Shown here one piece after another: positions 45,407-53,832 of a DNA stretch of 64,000 nt. Made by a program: the position numbers and the translations under genes. The notes below the pieces were generated by a model. The model was given only the letters and a program-made list of their open reading frames with translations. It had not been told where the DNA came from and did no database searches. Every line of letters starts with the position of its first letter. Within the stretch, counting starts at the first letter, position 1. Location: positions 62,001 to 126,000 of the forward strand of contig JAGDZJ010000008.1 of NCBI GenBank assembly GCA_049115955.1. Reading direction: 5' to 3'. The stretch is from Salinispirillum sp049115955. Its GTDB lineage: Bacteria > Pseudomonadota > Gammaproteobacteria > Pseudomonadales > Natronospirillaceae.

Positions 45407-46699
45407 ATGGCGATTATCGCAGATATCAAAGCACGGGAAGTTCTTGATTCACGTGGCAACCCGACTGTAGAAGCTGATGTTTATTTGAAGTCTGGTGCTT
45501 TTGGCACCGCATGCGCACCATCGGGTGCGTCTACCGGTTCGCGCGAAGCACTTGAACTGCGCGACGGTGACAAATCACGTTACTTGGGCAAGGGCGTGAA
45601 CAAAGCGGTTGAAAACATCAACACCGCTATCCGCACTGCTCTGGTCGGTAAAGACGCAGATCAGCGCGCCATCGACAAGATTATGATTGATCTCGACGGC
45701 ACAGAAAACAAATCCAAGCTGGGCGCAAACGCCATTTTGGCCGTCTCTCTGGCCACCGCCAAAGCCGTAGCAGCCGAGCGCGGTATTGAATTGTATGAAT
45801 ACATTGCCGAAGTGAACGGTACGCCGGGCAAATACAGCATGCCGGTACCTATGATGAACATCATCAACGGTGGCGAGCACGCAGATAACAACGTAGACAT
45901 CCAAGAATTTATGGTGCAGCCCGTGGGCTTTTCTTCTTTCAAAGAAGCCCTGCGTTGTGGCGCCGAGATTTTCCATTCGTTGAAAAAAGAACTGTCCGCT
46001 CTGAACTTGAGCACGGCAGTGGGTGACGAGGGTGGTTTTGCCCCTAACCTTGAATCCAATGAAGCGGCATTGGCGATCATCGGTAAAGCCGTTGAATCTG
46101 CGGGCTACAAGTTGGGCGAGAACGTCACCTTGGCGTTGGACTGCGCAGCGTCTGAGTTTTACAAGAACGGCAAATACGACTTGGCCGGTGAAGGCAAAGT
46201 GTATGACTCTCGTGGCTTCTCTGAGTTCCTGAAGTCCATGTGCGACAAATACCCCATCGTTTCTATCGAAGATGGCTTGGACGAAAGCGATTGGGATGGC
46301 TGGAAAGTACAGACTGAATTGCTGGGTGACCGTGTTCAGTTGGTCGGTGATGACTTGTTTGTAACCAACACCAAAATCCTCAAAGAAGGTATTGATAAGG
46401 GCATCGCCAACTCAATCCTGATTAAGTTCAACCAGATCGGCTCGCTGACCGAAACGCTGGAAGCCATTAAAATGGCTAAAGACGCTGGTTACACTGCGGT
46501 CATCTCACACCGTTCTGGTGAGACTGAAGACACTACTATCGCCGATTTGGCGGTGGGTACTGCGGCGGGTCAAATCAAGACAGGTTCGCTGTGCCGTTCA
46601 GACCGCGTATCGAAATACAATCGCTTGCTGCGTATTGAGGAACAACTCGGTGAGAAAGCCGTGTACAATGGCCGCAAGGAAATCAAAGGTCAGGCGTAA
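45407..46699 (+). CDS. eno: Enolase
   Basis: Interconverts 2-phosphoglycerate and phosphoenolpyruvate; in many gammaproteobacteria also a degradosome component. The 430-residue protein has IKAREVLDSRGNPTVE, GAN.S-type PSGASTGSREALELRDGD, the active-site GDEGGFAPNL, and the signature region ILIKFNQIGSLTETLEAI with SHRSGETEDTTIADLAVG. A strong terminator follows at 46733. Confidence 0.98.
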   Translation: MAIIADIKAREVLDSRGNPTVEADVYLKSGAFGTACAPSGASTGSREALELRDGDKSRYLGKGVNKAVENINTAIRTALVGKDADQRAIDKIMIDLDGTENKSKLGANAILAVSLATAKAVAAERGIELYEYIAEVNGTPGKYSMPVPMMNIINGGEHADNNVDIQEFMVQPVGFSSFKEALRCGAEIFHSLKKELSALNLSTAVGDEGGFAPNLESNEAALAIIGKAVESAGYKLGENVTLALDCAASEFYKNGKYDLAGEGKVYDSRGFSEFLKSMCDKYPIVSIEDGLDESDWDGWKVQTELLGDRVQLVGDDLFVTNTKILKEGIDKGIANSILIKFNQIGSLTETLEAIKMAKDAGYTAVISHRSGETEDTTIADLAVGTAAGQIKTGSLCRSDRVSKYNRLLRIEEQLGEKAVYNGRKEIKGQA

Positions 46700-46732
46700 A
46701 CTACACAGTCATGTGCTGTAGTGCACGCATAG

Positions 46733-46758
46733 AAAGGGGCCTTTGAGGCCCCTTTTTT
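46733..46758 (+). terminator. Terminator after eno
   Basis: AAAGGGGCC (46733-46741), loop TTTGA, GGCCCCTTT (46747-46755), with T residues continuing to 46758. Confidence 0.85.
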
Positions 46759-46830
46759 AATGATCGGTTGTGACGCAAGTAGGGTATCAGTCTTGCGTTC
46801 AACCCAATGGATATCCTTCAAGGTCATGTA

Positions 46831-47118
46831 ATGAAAAACCTGGTGCTCGTGAGCCTGGTCATACTGTTGGTTTATTTGCAGGGTCGCCTGTGGTTTGGCG
46901 ACAGCAGTGTGGCGGAGATTCGTTCGTTACAAAGTCGAATTTCGCAACTTGAAGCGCAGAACACGGTGCAGCAGCAGGTAAATGACCAATTACGTGCCCA
47001 AGTTCGTGCCATGAAAGACCAAACGGACCAAGATGCGTTGATTGAACAAGCGAGAGAACGCTTGGGTTTGATCGCACCCGGAGAAACGCTTTATCTTTTT
47101 GTCGATGAACAACAGTAG
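46831..47118 (+). CDS. ftsB: Cell division protein FtsB
   Basis: Bitopic divisome protein that joins FtsL and FtsQ and signals septal peptidoglycan synthesis. The 95 residues consist of a short cytoplasmic start, one membrane helix (VLVSLVILLVYLQGRLWFG, about 4-22), a periplasmic coiled coil (about 28-65) and the conserved tail ARERLGLIAPGETLYLFV. AAGG lies before the ATG at 46831; the ATG at 46807 has no ribosome-binding site. ispD follows by 15 bp. Confidence 0.93.
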   Translation: MKNLVLVSLVILLVYLQGRLWFGDSSVAEIRSLQSRISQLEAQNTVQQQVNDQLRAQVRAMKDQTDQDALIEQARERLGLIAPGETLYLFVDEQQ

Positions 47119-47133
47119 GGAACAGCATCTGCT

Positions 47134-47835
47134 ATGAGTGAACATCAGCCGGAATTCTGGGTGTTGATCCCGGCGGCAGGGACAGGCCAACGTATGCAGG
47201 CCAGTATTCCTAAACAATATTTGGAAGTGGCCGGTAAAACTGTGCTGCAGCATACGATTGATCGTCTCGCCAGCGTTACAGGCCTTGCGGGTATAGTGCT
47301 GGCAACAGCACCTGACGATCAGCGTTTTGACGTCGTGTTACCTACCGACGTGCCATGTCACAGAGCCGAAGGTGGCGCCAGTCGAGCAGATACTGTTTTG
47401 GCGGGCGTGGAAAGAATCATTGCCTTGGCTGGGAGCGATGTATGGGTTCTGGTACATGACGCGGCGCGACCTGGGGTAAGGGTCGCAGACGTTGAGCAGC
47501 TGATGTCGGTCTGCGCCAGCAGCGGTGAGGGTGGTATTCTGGCCCAGCCGGTGCGCGATACGGTCAAACAAGCCAGTCAGGACTTGACCATACAGACGAC
47601 GTTGCCCCGCGAAGAGATCTGGTTGGCGCAGACACCACAGTGTTTCCAAGCTGGCCTGTTACGACAAGCGTTACAGCAAGCCTTGGCGACGGATGCGGCG
47701 GTTACTGATGAAGCTTCTGCTATGACCCTCGCCGGTCATGCGTGCCGTCTGGTGCCTGGGCACTGGCGCAATATGAAGCTGACCGAGCCGGATGATATGC
47801 CTTTACTGGAGTGGATACTGAGCCATGAAAGCTGA
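47134..47835 (+). CDS. ispD: 2-C-methyl-D-erythritol 4-phosphate cytidylyltransferase
   Basis: MEP pathway enzyme making CDP-methylerythritol, 233 residues. The nucleotide-binding motif IPAAGTGQRMQASIPKQYLE (about 11-30) and VLVHDAARPGV are clear. It overlaps ispF by 11 bp, the conserved coupled pair; they can also be fused in other bacteria. Confidence 0.96.
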   Translation: MSEHQPEFWVLIPAAGTGQRMQASIPKQYLEVAGKTVLQHTIDRLASVTGLAGIVLATAPDDQRFDVVLPTDVPCHRAEGGASRADTVLAGVERIIALAGSDVWVLVHDAARPGVRVADVEQLMSVCASSGEGGILAQPVRDTVKQASQDLTIQTTLPREEIWLAQTPQCFQAGLLRQALQQALATDAAVTDEASAMTLAGHACRLVPGHWRNMKLTEPDDMPLLEWILSHES

Positions 47836-48319
47836 TTTGCGCATTGGACACGGTTACGATGTCCATCGTTTTGCTGACCAGGAGACCGGTGGTGAGCAAA
47901 AACTGGGCGGTATAGCCGTGCCGGTATCGCACCGTCTGCTGGCCCATTCGGACGGCGATGTGGTACTGCACGCCATTGCTGATGCAGTGCTCGGTGCCTT
48001 GGGGTTGGGTGACATCGGTGAGCACTTTCCTGATACCGATGCGACTTGGGCGGGCGCCGACAGCGCCGATTTATTGCGTAAGGTTTGGGCGCAGGCGCAA
48101 CAGGCCGGATTCGGCTTAGGTAATCTGGACATTACCATAGTGGCACAAGCCCCTAAGCTGTCGCCTTACAAGGCAGCGATGCGAGAGCGTATAGCGGCCT
48201 TGTTGGACTGCGATGTTGAGTACGTTAACGTAAAGGCCACAACCACAGAAAAGTTGGGTTTTGTCGGCAGGCGAGAAGGCATAGCGACCTATGCCGTGTT
48301 GTTATTGTGTCGACTTTAA
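47825..48319 (+). CDS. ispF: 2-C-methyl-D-erythritol 2,4-cyclodiphosphate synthase
   Basis: Cyclises CDP-methylerythritol 2-phosphate, a zinc trimer enzyme, 164 residues. It carries RIGHGYDVHRF (metal site), LLAHSDGDVVLHAIADA and FPDTDATWAGADS. The C-terminal NVKATTTEKLGFVGRREGIA is the standard signature. It overlaps both ispD and truD. Confidence 0.97.
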   Translation: MKADLRIGHGYDVHRFADQETGGEQKLGGIAVPVSHRLLAHSDGDVVLHAIADAVLGALGLGDIGEHFPDTDATWAGADSADLLRKVWAQAQQAGFGLGNLDITIVAQAPKLSPYKAAMRERIAALLDCDVEYVNVKATTTEKLGFVGRREGIATYAVLLLCRL

Positions 48320-49359
48320 ATGTCACTGATTTACCAACGGCCAGCGGCTCGGTGCTCAGCTCGGCTGTTATTCGTCGCGCGCACGCGGATTTTCAGGTGA
48401 CGGAAATACTGACGCCTGATGCGGACAGTGGTGGAGAGCATCTGTGGTTGTGGGTCGAAAAGTGCGGCGCTAATACACAGTGGGTATCTAATGAACTGGC
48501 CGACCACTATAAAGTTAGGCGGCGTGACGTAGCCTACGCGGGCCTTAAAGACCGCCATGCGGTCACTCGTCAATGGTTCAGTGTGTGGCTGCCTGGCGGG
48601 CAAAAGCGGGGCGACCCAGTATTGCCGGAGCATGCAGAGTACCGCGTGTTGTCATGGTGTTGGCAGCCGAAGAAGATTCGTCGCGGCCTGCATGACGGCA
48701 ATCGGTTTGATTTGTTGTTACGCGATGTGGATGTGTCCGATGTCGCGTTGCAGGCCCGGTTAGCCATCATCGCCGAATCGGGCGTCCCCAATTATTTTGG
48801 GCAGCAACGTTTTGGTTATTCATTCAATCCGCAACCGGATGCAATAGAATGGAGCGAAGATCGCTTCACTCGCGGTATGCAACTGTCGGCTGTGCGCAGC
48901 TATTTGTTTAATATGCAGTTGGCCCAGCGTGTAAAGTCGGACGCTTGGCACACCGTGCAGTTACCTGGTTGGTTGTGCTGGCGCGGCTCAAATGCAGGTT
49001 TTGTTGCGGATGACCTAGATGAACGGTTACGCGGGTTACTCGCGACTGGCGAGCTATCCCCCAGCGCTTGGCTGCCTGGCTTGGTCGAAGACCCTCGTCT
49101 GGATGCACGGCCTGAAGAGTTGACCTGTCTTGCCAGTCACCAATTGTGGGTAGACCAGTTGGTTGAGCGTCGTGTGTTGGCGGCGCGGCGTGCTACGGTA
49201 TTGCCAGTGCGGGGCTTAACACACGAGCGCACTGAGCATGGTCTTAGGCTGACCTTTGAGTTACCACCAGGTGCTTTTGCTACCACGGTGTTGAATGAAA
49301 TGTTTACGATAAAGGATGAGGCTCGCCGTACTGCAATGGCGAGTCAGGATGAAGTTTGA
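48307..49359 (+). CDS. truD: tRNA pseudouridine(13) synthase TruD
   Basis: Makes pseudouridine 13 in tRNA-Glu and others, 350 residues. The catalytic aspartate is in YAGLKDRHAVTRQWFSV (about 78-94), with FGQQRFG later. It overlaps ispF by 13 bp. In most relatives surE follows; here pcm comes directly. Confidence 0.95.
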   Translation: MSTLNVTDLPTASGSVLSSAVIRRAHADFQVTEILTPDADSGGEHLWLWVEKCGANTQWVSNELADHYKVRRRDVAYAGLKDRHAVTRQWFSVWLPGGQKRGDPVLPEHAEYRVLSWCWQPKKIRRGLHDGNRFDLLLRDVDVSDVALQARLAIIAESGVPNYFGQQRFGYSFNPQPDAIEWSEDRFTRGMQLSAVRSYLFNMQLAQRVKSDAWHTVQLPGWLCWRGSNAGFVADDLDERLRGLLATGELSPSAWLPGLVEDPRLDARPEELTCLASHQLWVDQLVERRVLAARRATVLPVRGLTHERTEHGLRLTFELPPGAFATTVLNEMFTIKDEARRTAMASQDEV

Positions 49360-49376
49360 CTGGGAAAAATGACCCT

Positions 49377-50060
49377 ATGAGTTCAGCCCCAAACGCCTTG
49401 CAGTTGGCAGGCATTGGCATGACGTCGGCAAGGGCCCGTCAGCGCATGATCGATCGTTTGGTATCGCGTGGTATCACCGATGAAGAGGTGCTGATGGTAA
49501 TGGCCGCTGTGCCACGCCATATCTTCGTCGACGAAGCACTGTCCCATCGCGCCTACGATGATACCACCTTGCCTATCGGGTATGGGCAGACACTCTCTAA
49601 CAGCTATACCGTTGCACGCATGACCAGTTTGGTGAAAGAGTGCTCCAAGTTGCAGTCCGTATTGGAAATCGGCAGTGGCTCCGGTTATCAGACCTCGGTG
49701 TTGGGGCATTTGGCTAAACAGGTTTGGTCCGTCGAACGTATCGCCGAATTGCAGGACAAAGCGCGTTCTCGGTGCCGACTGTTAAACCTCAGTAATGTGC
49801 GTTTTCGGGTGGCCGACGGTCACTGGGGATGGGCCGAGAAGGGTCCTTACGATGCCATTGTATGCACTGCCGCGCCAGACTCGGTACCACAAGCGCTGCT
49901 GGATCAGCTTAGCCCTGATGGCGGCGTACTGGTTATTCCCGTTGGAGACCAACGACAGCAGCGATTGATGCGCTATCGTCGTTATGGTGACGACATAAGG
50001 GTTGAAGATGTCGAAGAGGCTTTTTTCGTGCCCTTGGTCAATACGCAGGCGATCTCATGA
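49377..50060 (+). CDS. pcm: Protein-L-isoaspartate O-methyltransferase
   Basis: Repairs isoaspartyl residues in aged proteins using S-adenosylmethionine, 227 residues. Landmarks: PRHIFVDEALSHRAYDDTTL, GYGQTLSNSYTVARMT, SAM-binding VLEIGSGSGYQTSVLGHL and the C-terminal VIPVGD. An in-frame TTG at 49356 would overlap the truD stop; the ATG at 49377 is preferred, though its ribosome-binding site (GGGA) is distant. The stop overlaps the next start (ATGA). Confidence 0.95.
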   Translation: MSSAPNALQLAGIGMTSARARQRMIDRLVSRGITDEEVLMVMAAVPRHIFVDEALSHRAYDDTTLPIGYGQTLSNSYTVARMTSLVKECSKLQSVLEIGSGSGYQTSVLGHLAKQVWSVERIAELQDKARSRCRLLNLSNVRFRVADGHWGWAEKGPYDAIVCTAAPDSVPQALLDQLSPDGGVLVIPVGDQRQQRLMRYRRYGDDIRVEDVEEAFFVPLVNTQAIS

Positions 50061-50953
50061 AGCCAAACGTCAAAGGTTCCGCATGGTTGGGGTGGGTAGC
50101 TAGGGGCATTCTCATGGGGATCGCTGACATGGTACCGGGCGTGTCGGGCGGTACCATGGCGCTGCTTACCGGTATTTATGATCGTTTGATCAACGCGTTG
50201 TCGAGTTTCGATTTGACGGTGCTGGGTTTATTGTGGCGTAGAGACATTAGGGCGGCGTGGCGTCACGTTGATGCAACCTTCTTGTCGTGCCTATTGGCCG
50301 GTATATTGGCGGCACTGGTGGCTATGAGTCACGTTGTCGTCTGGTTCATGACGCATCAGCCGGTGCTGTTGTGGGGCTTTTTTCTGGGCCTGCTCGGTGC
50401 AGCGCTGTGTACGCTTATGGCGGATGTTGTTTGGCAAAAGCAGCACGTATTGGCCATGCTGGGGGGAGCTTTACTTGCTTTAACGACGGCATTCGCTTCG
50501 GGCGCGGCCTTGGAGCCCACCCCCATTTGGTTCTTCTTCGGCGGCATGATAGCAATCAGCGCGATGATTTTGCCAGGGATATCGGGTAGTTTGATTCTAT
50601 TGTTGTTGGGTTTGTATCTGCCCGCGGTGGAGGCGATACGACAATTTGATGTTGGCGTGATACTCGTTATTGGTGGTGGTTGTGCAACCGGCATTCTGCT
50701 GTTTTCTCGTTTGTTGCGTTGGTTTATGACACAACATCGGATGCTAACCATGGCTGCATTGAGCGGTGTGGTGCTGGGCGCGATGCCGCGCCTGTGGCCA
50801 TGGCAGGTCGCTGAGGAAGGCGTGGTTGAGCTATCTTTGCGTTTGCCAGACAGTACAGCGTCATTGATTACGGGTACCATGGCGATCATCGTGGGTGTTT
50901 TAGTCTATGCTGGTATCAGATGGATGTTACAAAACAGTGATGAAGCATTGTAA
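50057..50953 (+). CDS. popT: DUF368 undecaprenyl phosphate translocase (PopT-like)
   Basis: Polytopic inner membrane protein of 298 residues with about 8-9 helices. It shows the two DUF368 repeats GIADMVPGVSGGTMALLTGIYDR (about 21-43, written here as family motif region) and MILPGISGSLILLLLGLY (about 173-190). DUF368 proteins have been shown in other bacteria to return undecaprenyl phosphate across the inner membrane, working beside DedA-type UptA. Its start overlaps the pcm stop (ATGA), so it is translationally coupled. The gene symbol is by family analogy only. Confidence 0.8.
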   Translation: MKPNVKGSAWLGWVARGILMGIADMVPGVSGGTMALLTGIYDRLINALSSFDLTVLGLLWRRDIRAAWRHVDATFLSCLLAGILAALVAMSHVVVWFMTHQPVLLWGFFLGLLGAALCTLMADVVWQKQHVLAMLGGALLALTTAFASGAALEPTPIWFFFGGMIAISAMILPGISGSLILLLLGLYLPAVEAIRQFDVGVILVIGGGCATGILLFSRLLRWFMTQHRMLTMAALSGVVLGAMPRLWPWQVAEEGVVELSLRLPDSTASLITGTMAIIVGVLVYAGIRWMLQNSDEAL

Positions 50954-51039
50954 ACAGCGTGAGACAAAGTTTTTTAGACTATTTGGTTCTATATGCTACT
51001 TTTCTTAACAACTTCAATTACAAAACATAACATTTGTTG

Positions 51040-51945
51040 ATGACTTATTTCAGGCCGACGCATGACAAGGTGTCAAAAAAAAGTAGCAATAACGTCTTCG
51101 GCCGGATGTTGATTAGGACGTTGGCGCTTATTTTTTTATTGAGTGCCTATGGGTGCGTCAATAACGCAGGGTTTATTGCGCTAGAAGACCTGCCGTCTCG
51201 GCCAGCAAGTCAGACAGCAAGCGGTGCCCAGCCGTCTCGGGCTGCACCATCCGCGAATGCTTCACGACCCGCTACGACGCCAAATCGCAGTGCGATTACT
51301 GCCGAAACGCGACCATCAACTTACCGTGTCCAAGCGGGCGATACACTCTACTCAATTTCCTTTCGTTATAACTTAGACTTTCGTCGAGTGGCCGCTGCCA
51401 ACAACATTTCAGCGCCTTATACGATTGTTCCAGGGCAGGTGATTAGGCTGACAGAAAGCGGTGTTCCAGCGACAGCGACGGCTCCATCTGTCTCCACTCC
51501 CGCCCCTTCAACCGGAGCTCCACCCCGTCAAACTTCTGCCTCTCCTACTCCCAGTACCCCTGCTGCCAGCATGCCGGTGACCAATTGGCGCTGGCCTGTA
51601 GAGGGGAATATAGTGCGAACATTTTCTTCTTCTCCGTCTGGTTCAAAGGGTATTGATATCAGCGCTCCGATCGGTGAATCTGTTGTTGCAGCAGCGGATG
51701 GACGAGTTGTTTATGCTGGAGATGGTTTACGAGGTTATGGCAACCTGATCATTCTCGAGCATGCCGGACGTGTTCTAAGTGCGTATGCATTTGCCAGTGC
51801 GATCAAAGTCAGCGAGCAACAACAAGTGAAGCAAGGTGACGTAATCGCAGAGGTAGGTGCCAGGGGTGATGAGCCTCTATTGCATTTCGAAATACGACAG
51901 GATGGCCGGCCCGTGGATCCGCTTAGCTACCTCCCCAGACGATAA
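51040..51945 (+). CDS. nlpD: NlpD-type LysM/M23 activator of amidase
   Basis: Outer membrane lipoprotein-type activator of the septal amidase AmiC, 301 residues from the ATG at 51040. It has a hydrophobic stretch ending LSAYGC, a plausible though not perfect lipobox; a proline/serine/threonine/alanine-rich linker; a LysM domain (YRVQAGDTLYSISFRYNLDF); and a degenerate M23 domain with KGIDISAPIGESVVAAADGR. Metal ligands of active M23 enzymes are missing, as in NlpD. The start is uncertain: ATG 51106 would place the signal sequence at the terminus. The rpoS promoter is within this gene in E. coli. Confidence 0.9.
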   Translation: MTYFRPTHDKVSKKSSNNVFGRMLIRTLALIFLLSAYGCVNNAGFIALEDLPSRPASQTASGAQPSRAAPSANASRPATTPNRSAITAETRPSTYRVQAGDTLYSISFRYNLDFRRVAAANNISAPYTIVPGQVIRLTESGVPATATAPSVSTPAPSTGAPPRQTSASPTPSTPAASMPVTNWRWPVEGNIVRTFSSSPSGSKGIDISAPIGESVVAAADGRVVYAGDGLRGYGNLIILEHAGRVLSAYAFASAIKVSEQQQVKQGDVIAEVGARGDEPLLHFEIRQDGRPVDPLSYLPRR

Positions 51946-52022
51946 TCATTGGACACTCGGGGAGTAAACTAGGGACTGACAGGCATTGTCTGGCAGTGGG
52001 TGTACGGAACGGGGGTGATACC

Positions 52023-53030
52023 ATGGCAGCTACAGAGATCGTCAATGTAAGCAGAAAGGCAACGAGTGCCGTTTTCTTAGATACGGAAAGCATCGACACC
52101 GATGATGCCGTGTTGGAACTCGAAGGCGTGGTCGATGAAGATCAGGAAGATGCCAAAGAGGAAGAAGTAGACAGCACCCCTTCGTATCAAAAAACACTGG
52201 ATGCTACCCAGCTCTACCTAAACGAAATTGGCTTCTCGCCGCTGTTGACCGCAGAAGAAGAAGTGCATTTTTCACGTCTCGCACAAAGTGGCGTTGAAAG
52301 TGGCCGGAAGCGCATGATTGAGAGTAATCTGCGGTTAGTGGTCAAAATTGCGCGTCGCTACATCAATCGTGGCCTGCCCTTGTTGGACCTCATTGAAGAA
52401 GGCAATTTGGGTTTAATTCGTGCTGTAGAAAAATTTGATCCCGAACGGGGATTCCGTTTCTCAACCTACGCTACGTGGTGGATCCGTCAAACCATCGAAC
52501 GCGCGATCATGAATAATACGCGAACCATTCGTTTACCCATTCACGTGGTTAAAGAGCTGAATGTGTATTTGCGTGCAGCGCGTGAGTTGGCGCAGAAACT
52601 GGATCATGAACCAACGGCGGAAGACATTGCACGTTTGCTGGACAAGCCTGTTGGTGATGTAAAACGCATGTTGGGCTTGAATGAGCGCGTCTCCTCCATT
52701 GATACACCCATAGGCGCCAATTCAGACAAAACCTTGTTGGAAACCATTGCTGACGAGAATGTGGGGCTGGACCCCGAAGATACATTGCAAGATGATGATC
52801 TCAAAAGCAGCATTGACGGTTGGCTGGGCGAATTGTCGGAGAAACAGCGCGAAGTGGTCGTACGTCGTTTTGGATTGCGGGGCCATGAGACAAACACGTT
52901 AGAAGAAGTCGGCCGCGAAATAGGATTGACCCGTGAGCGCGTGCGGCAGATTCAAGTTGAAGCTTTGCGGCGCTTACGCGATATCATGGAAAAACACGGT
53001 TTGTCGGCCAACGCCATTTTTCATGAATAG
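52023..53030 (+). CDS. rpoS: RNA polymerase sigma factor RpoS
   Basis: Stationary-phase and general stress sigma factor of 335 residues. Order: region 1.2 (TQLYLNEIGFSPLLTAEEE), region 2 (NLRLVVKIARRYINRGLPLLDLIEEGNLGL, quoted as a region at about 104-133), TYATWWIRQTIERAI, region 3 and region 4.2 with LTRERVRQIQVEALRRLR. The acidic N-terminal extension (about 30-55) is typical. GGGGGTGATACC precedes the ATG at 52023. It follows nlpD in the conserved order. Confidence 0.98.
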   Translation: MAATEIVNVSRKATSAVFLDTESIDTDDAVLELEGVVDEDQEDAKEEEVDSTPSYQKTLDATQLYLNEIGFSPLLTAEEEVHFSRLAQSGVESGRKRMIESNLRLVVKIARRYINRGLPLLDLIEEGNLGLIRAVEKFDPERGFRFSTYATWWIRQTIERAIMNNTRTIRLPIHVVKELNVYLRAARELAQKLDHEPTAEDIARLLDKPVGDVKRMLGLNERVSSIDTPIGANSDKTLLETIADENVGLDPEDTLQDDDLKSSIDGWLGELSEKQREVVVRRFGLRGHETNTLEEVGREIGLTRERVRQIQVEALRRLRDIMEKHGLSANAIFHE

Positions 53031-53039
53031 TGATGTGGC

Positions 53040-53066
53040 CTAGGGAATGCTTCAGAGCTTCCCTAG
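53040..53066 (+). terminator. Hairpin after rpoS
   Basis: CTAGGGAA (53040-53047) and TTCCCTAG (53059-53066), with an inner GCT/AGC helix and one bulged T. No T run follows, so it may stabilise the rpoS 3' end rather than terminate strongly. Confidence 0.55.
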
Positions 53067-53088
53067 TGTAAACGTGCTGTGTTTTAAC

Positions 53089-53117
53089 TTGGCACTGGAC
53101 TCGGTAGTGTCTAAGCT
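53089..53117 (+). promoter_or_regulatory. Promoter with sigma-S features upstream of a small ORF
   Basis: -35 TTGGCA (53089-53094), 17 bp spacer, -10 TAAGCT (53112-53117) preceded by C, giving CTAAGCT. The C at -13 and C at -8 are favoured by sigma-S (CTATACT class). It is 40 bp upstream of the 53157 ATG. Confidence 0.5.
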
Positions 53118-53156
53118 CATAGAGTAAGAGTTGAGTGAGTCAACGAGGAGAGCAAA

Positions 53157-53291
53157 ATGGTAGTAGCCCTGCTGATAGGTGTTGGGTTGGTCGCTCTAAT
53201 GGCTAGCCGAGTCGATTGGTCATCGCTAACTGATGATCGTCCAGAACCTATTCGAATCAAAGTCGAAGAGGATAAGCTACGGCGAGACTGA
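53157..53291 (+). CDS. Small membrane protein of 44 residues, not recognised
   Basis: The ATG at 53157 is preceded by GAGGAG with good spacing. The product has an N-terminal hydrophobic helix (VVALLIGVGLVALMA, residues 2-16), then RVDW, then a charged C-terminal tail rich in Asp, Glu, Lys and Arg. I do not recognise a family. It has its own promoter with sigma-S features and a bidirectional terminator at 53335. The gene sits between rpoS and fdxA, where Pseudomonas carries the sRNA gene rsmZ. The ribosome-binding site and single-helix design support a real small protein. Confidence 0.65.
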   Translation: MVVALLIGVGLVALMASRVDWSSLTDDRPEPIRIKVEEDKLRRD

Positions 53292-53330
53292 CAGGCACTC
53301 AATGTTGCCGTTAGCTCAAAGTGGTAGCGT

Positions 53331-53360
53331 AAAAAAGCCCGTTCATAACGGGCTTTTTTT
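53331..53360. terminator. Bidirectional terminator between the small ORF and fdxA
   Basis: AAGCCCGTT (53335-53343), loop CAT, AACGGGCTT (53347-53355), flanked by an A run on the left and T run on the right, so it works on both strands. Confidence 0.85.
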
Positions 53361-53370
53361 GTGGGCGCTC

Positions 53371-53694
53371 TTAGCGCTCTAGCTGAGCTACTTTCCCGGG
53401 TACACCGTTCCACTCTTCAGCGTCCGGCAGAGGATCTTTCTTCTCGGTGATGTTTGGCCAGACTTCAGCCAGCTCCGCGTTCAGCTCGATGAACTGCTGC
53501 TGATCTTCAGGTATTTCATCTTCTGATAGGATGGCTTCGGCAGGGCACTCGGGCTCGCACAGTGCGCAGTCAATACATTCATCAGGATGAATGACCAGAA
53601 AGTTAGGGCCTTCGTAGAAGCAATCTACTGGGCATACTTCAACACAATCGGTGTATTTGCACTTAATACAATTGTCCAGAACTACAAATGCCAT
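53371..53694 (-). CDS. fdxA: 7Fe ferredoxin FdxA
   Basis: Small electron carrier of 107 residues starting MAFVVLDNCIKCKYTDCVEVC. The N-terminal cysteines bind a [3Fe-4S] and [4Fe-4S] pair, with the second set DECIDCALCEPECP (about 36-49). GGGAG lies upstream of the ATG at 53694. It follows mutS at the usual place (mutS-fdxA), though in the opposite direction to rpoS. Confidence 0.95.
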   Translation of the reverse strand: MAFVVLDNCIKCKYTDCVEVCPVDCFYEGPNFLVIHPDECIDCALCEPECPAEAILSEDEIPEDQQQFIELNAELAEVWPNITEKKDPLPDAEEWNGVPGKVAQLER

Positions 53695-53832
53695 GTCGGC
53701 GACTCCCGCGTTGATGCCTTTCAATTAGGCTGCGTATTCTATTGACCTCAGCCCTCGCTCACAAGGCAAGAACCACTCTAATAACGATTTTTTTAAGAAC
53801 AATTAGTTATTTGTTAGTGCCGGACCGCGCAC

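Noticed and set aside
53067..53360. rsmZ-type sRNA between rpoS and fdxA
   Set aside because: The position fits Pseudomonas synteny, but the region lacks the series of GGA motifs in hairpin loops that defines RsmZ; a small ORF with a ribosome-binding site is present instead.
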